DNA of 5,863 bases from Pedosphaera sp. (GTDB lineage Bacteria > Verrucomicrobiota > Verrucomicrobiia > Limisphaerales > UBA9464): positions 1 to 5,863 of the forward strand of contig SIAZ01000221.1 of the NCBI GenBank assembly GCA_009695405.1, read 5' to 3'. Each line of letters opens with the position of its first letter. Position 1 is the stretch's first letter. The translations under genes were made by a program, and so were the position numbers. Of the stretch, positions 5,817 to 5,863 are shown piece after piece. The notes below the pieces were generated by a model, which did not search any database, was not told the DNA's origin, and worked only from the letters and a program-made list of their open reading frames with translations.

Positions 5817-5863
5817 ATGAGTCAAAAAACACGAACCGAGGTGCTGGCCAAGAGGCGTGATCG
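5817..5863 (+). CDS. Probable transposase, N-terminal codons only (runs off the right edge)
   Basis: ATG 5817 opens a frame reading MSQKTRTEVLAKRRD to the window edge. This polar, basic N-terminus resembles the start of integrase-core transposases that begin MSQ.TR..L...R and continue into a helix-turn-helix. That match is from memory and covers only 15 residues, so it is tentative. No strong ribosome binding site is seen; only a weak GGA lies nearby. The start codon lies inside a degenerate third copy of the upstream repeat, which would allow the transposase to repress its own expression if the repeats are its binding sites. Confidence 0.45.
   Translation, partial: MSQKTRTEVLAKRRD

Larger units (their letters stand above)
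5721..5863 (+). mobile_element. Left end of an insertion sequence continuing past the right edge
   Basis: Two 24-bp direct repeats, a degenerate third copy and the start of a transposase-like frame lie together. The left boundary is set at the first repeat and could be a few bases further out. The element is oriented away from the WD40 gene, with only about 77 bases between its edge and the chosen WD40 start codon. Family assignment needs the rest of the element; the peptide start suggests a transposase with an integrase-type (rve) catalytic core. Confidence 0.55.

Noticed and set aside
1..5863. CRISPR array, tRNA or rRNA gene
   Set aside because: There are no regularly spaced repeat-spacer units beyond the two to three transposon-end motifs, and no tRNA cloverleaf or rRNA signature was seen on either strand.

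Overview
The window looks like a bacterial chromosome segment crowded with insertion sequences. The best lineage guess is Verrucomicrobiota, possibly an Opitutae-like organism. That guess rests on recalled similarity of the large membrane protein (FSNDGSFG near the N-terminus, a TPDGGNYWGRVG loop, an IPMKYLH segment) to YfhO-type proteins of that phylum; there is no marker gene here to prove it.

Layout: (1) Bases 2-223 (+) are the C-terminal 73 codons of a DDE-type transposase that enters from the left. (2) Bases 224-478 hold no gene, only a small nested inverted repeat. (3) Bases 479-1467 (+) are a 5'-truncated, decayed IS3-family element. It keeps the tail of orfA and a nearly full-length orfB that carries two in-frame nonsense codons and one frameshift, yet still has all three DDE catalytic codons. 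(4) Bases 1468-1907 have no recognisable gene, but several short perfect hairpins. (5) Bases 1908-4529 (+) encode an intact 873-residue polytopic membrane protein of the YfhO type. (6) Bases 4530-4620 separate two convergent genes and hold a hairpin plus T-tract that reads as a terminator for the minus-strand gene. (7) Bases 4621-5643 (-) encode a WD40 beta-propeller of about 340 residues. (8) From about base 5721 to the right edge lies the left end of another insertion sequence. It has two 24-bp direct repeats, a third degenerate copy, and the first codons of a probable transposase at 5817.

Only two genes appear to be host cargo: the YfhO-like protein and the WD40 protein. They are convergent, so they are not an operon, and nothing in the sequence ties their functions together. 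Transposable sequences of apparently three types flank them, which marks the locus as an insertion-tolerant accessory region. I see no convincing evidence for an undescribed defence or biosynthetic system. The most interesting signals are the iterated motif that runs into the start codon of the right-hand transposase, the close approach of that element to the WD40 gene's 5' end, and the hairpin-rich region ahead of the YfhO-like gene.
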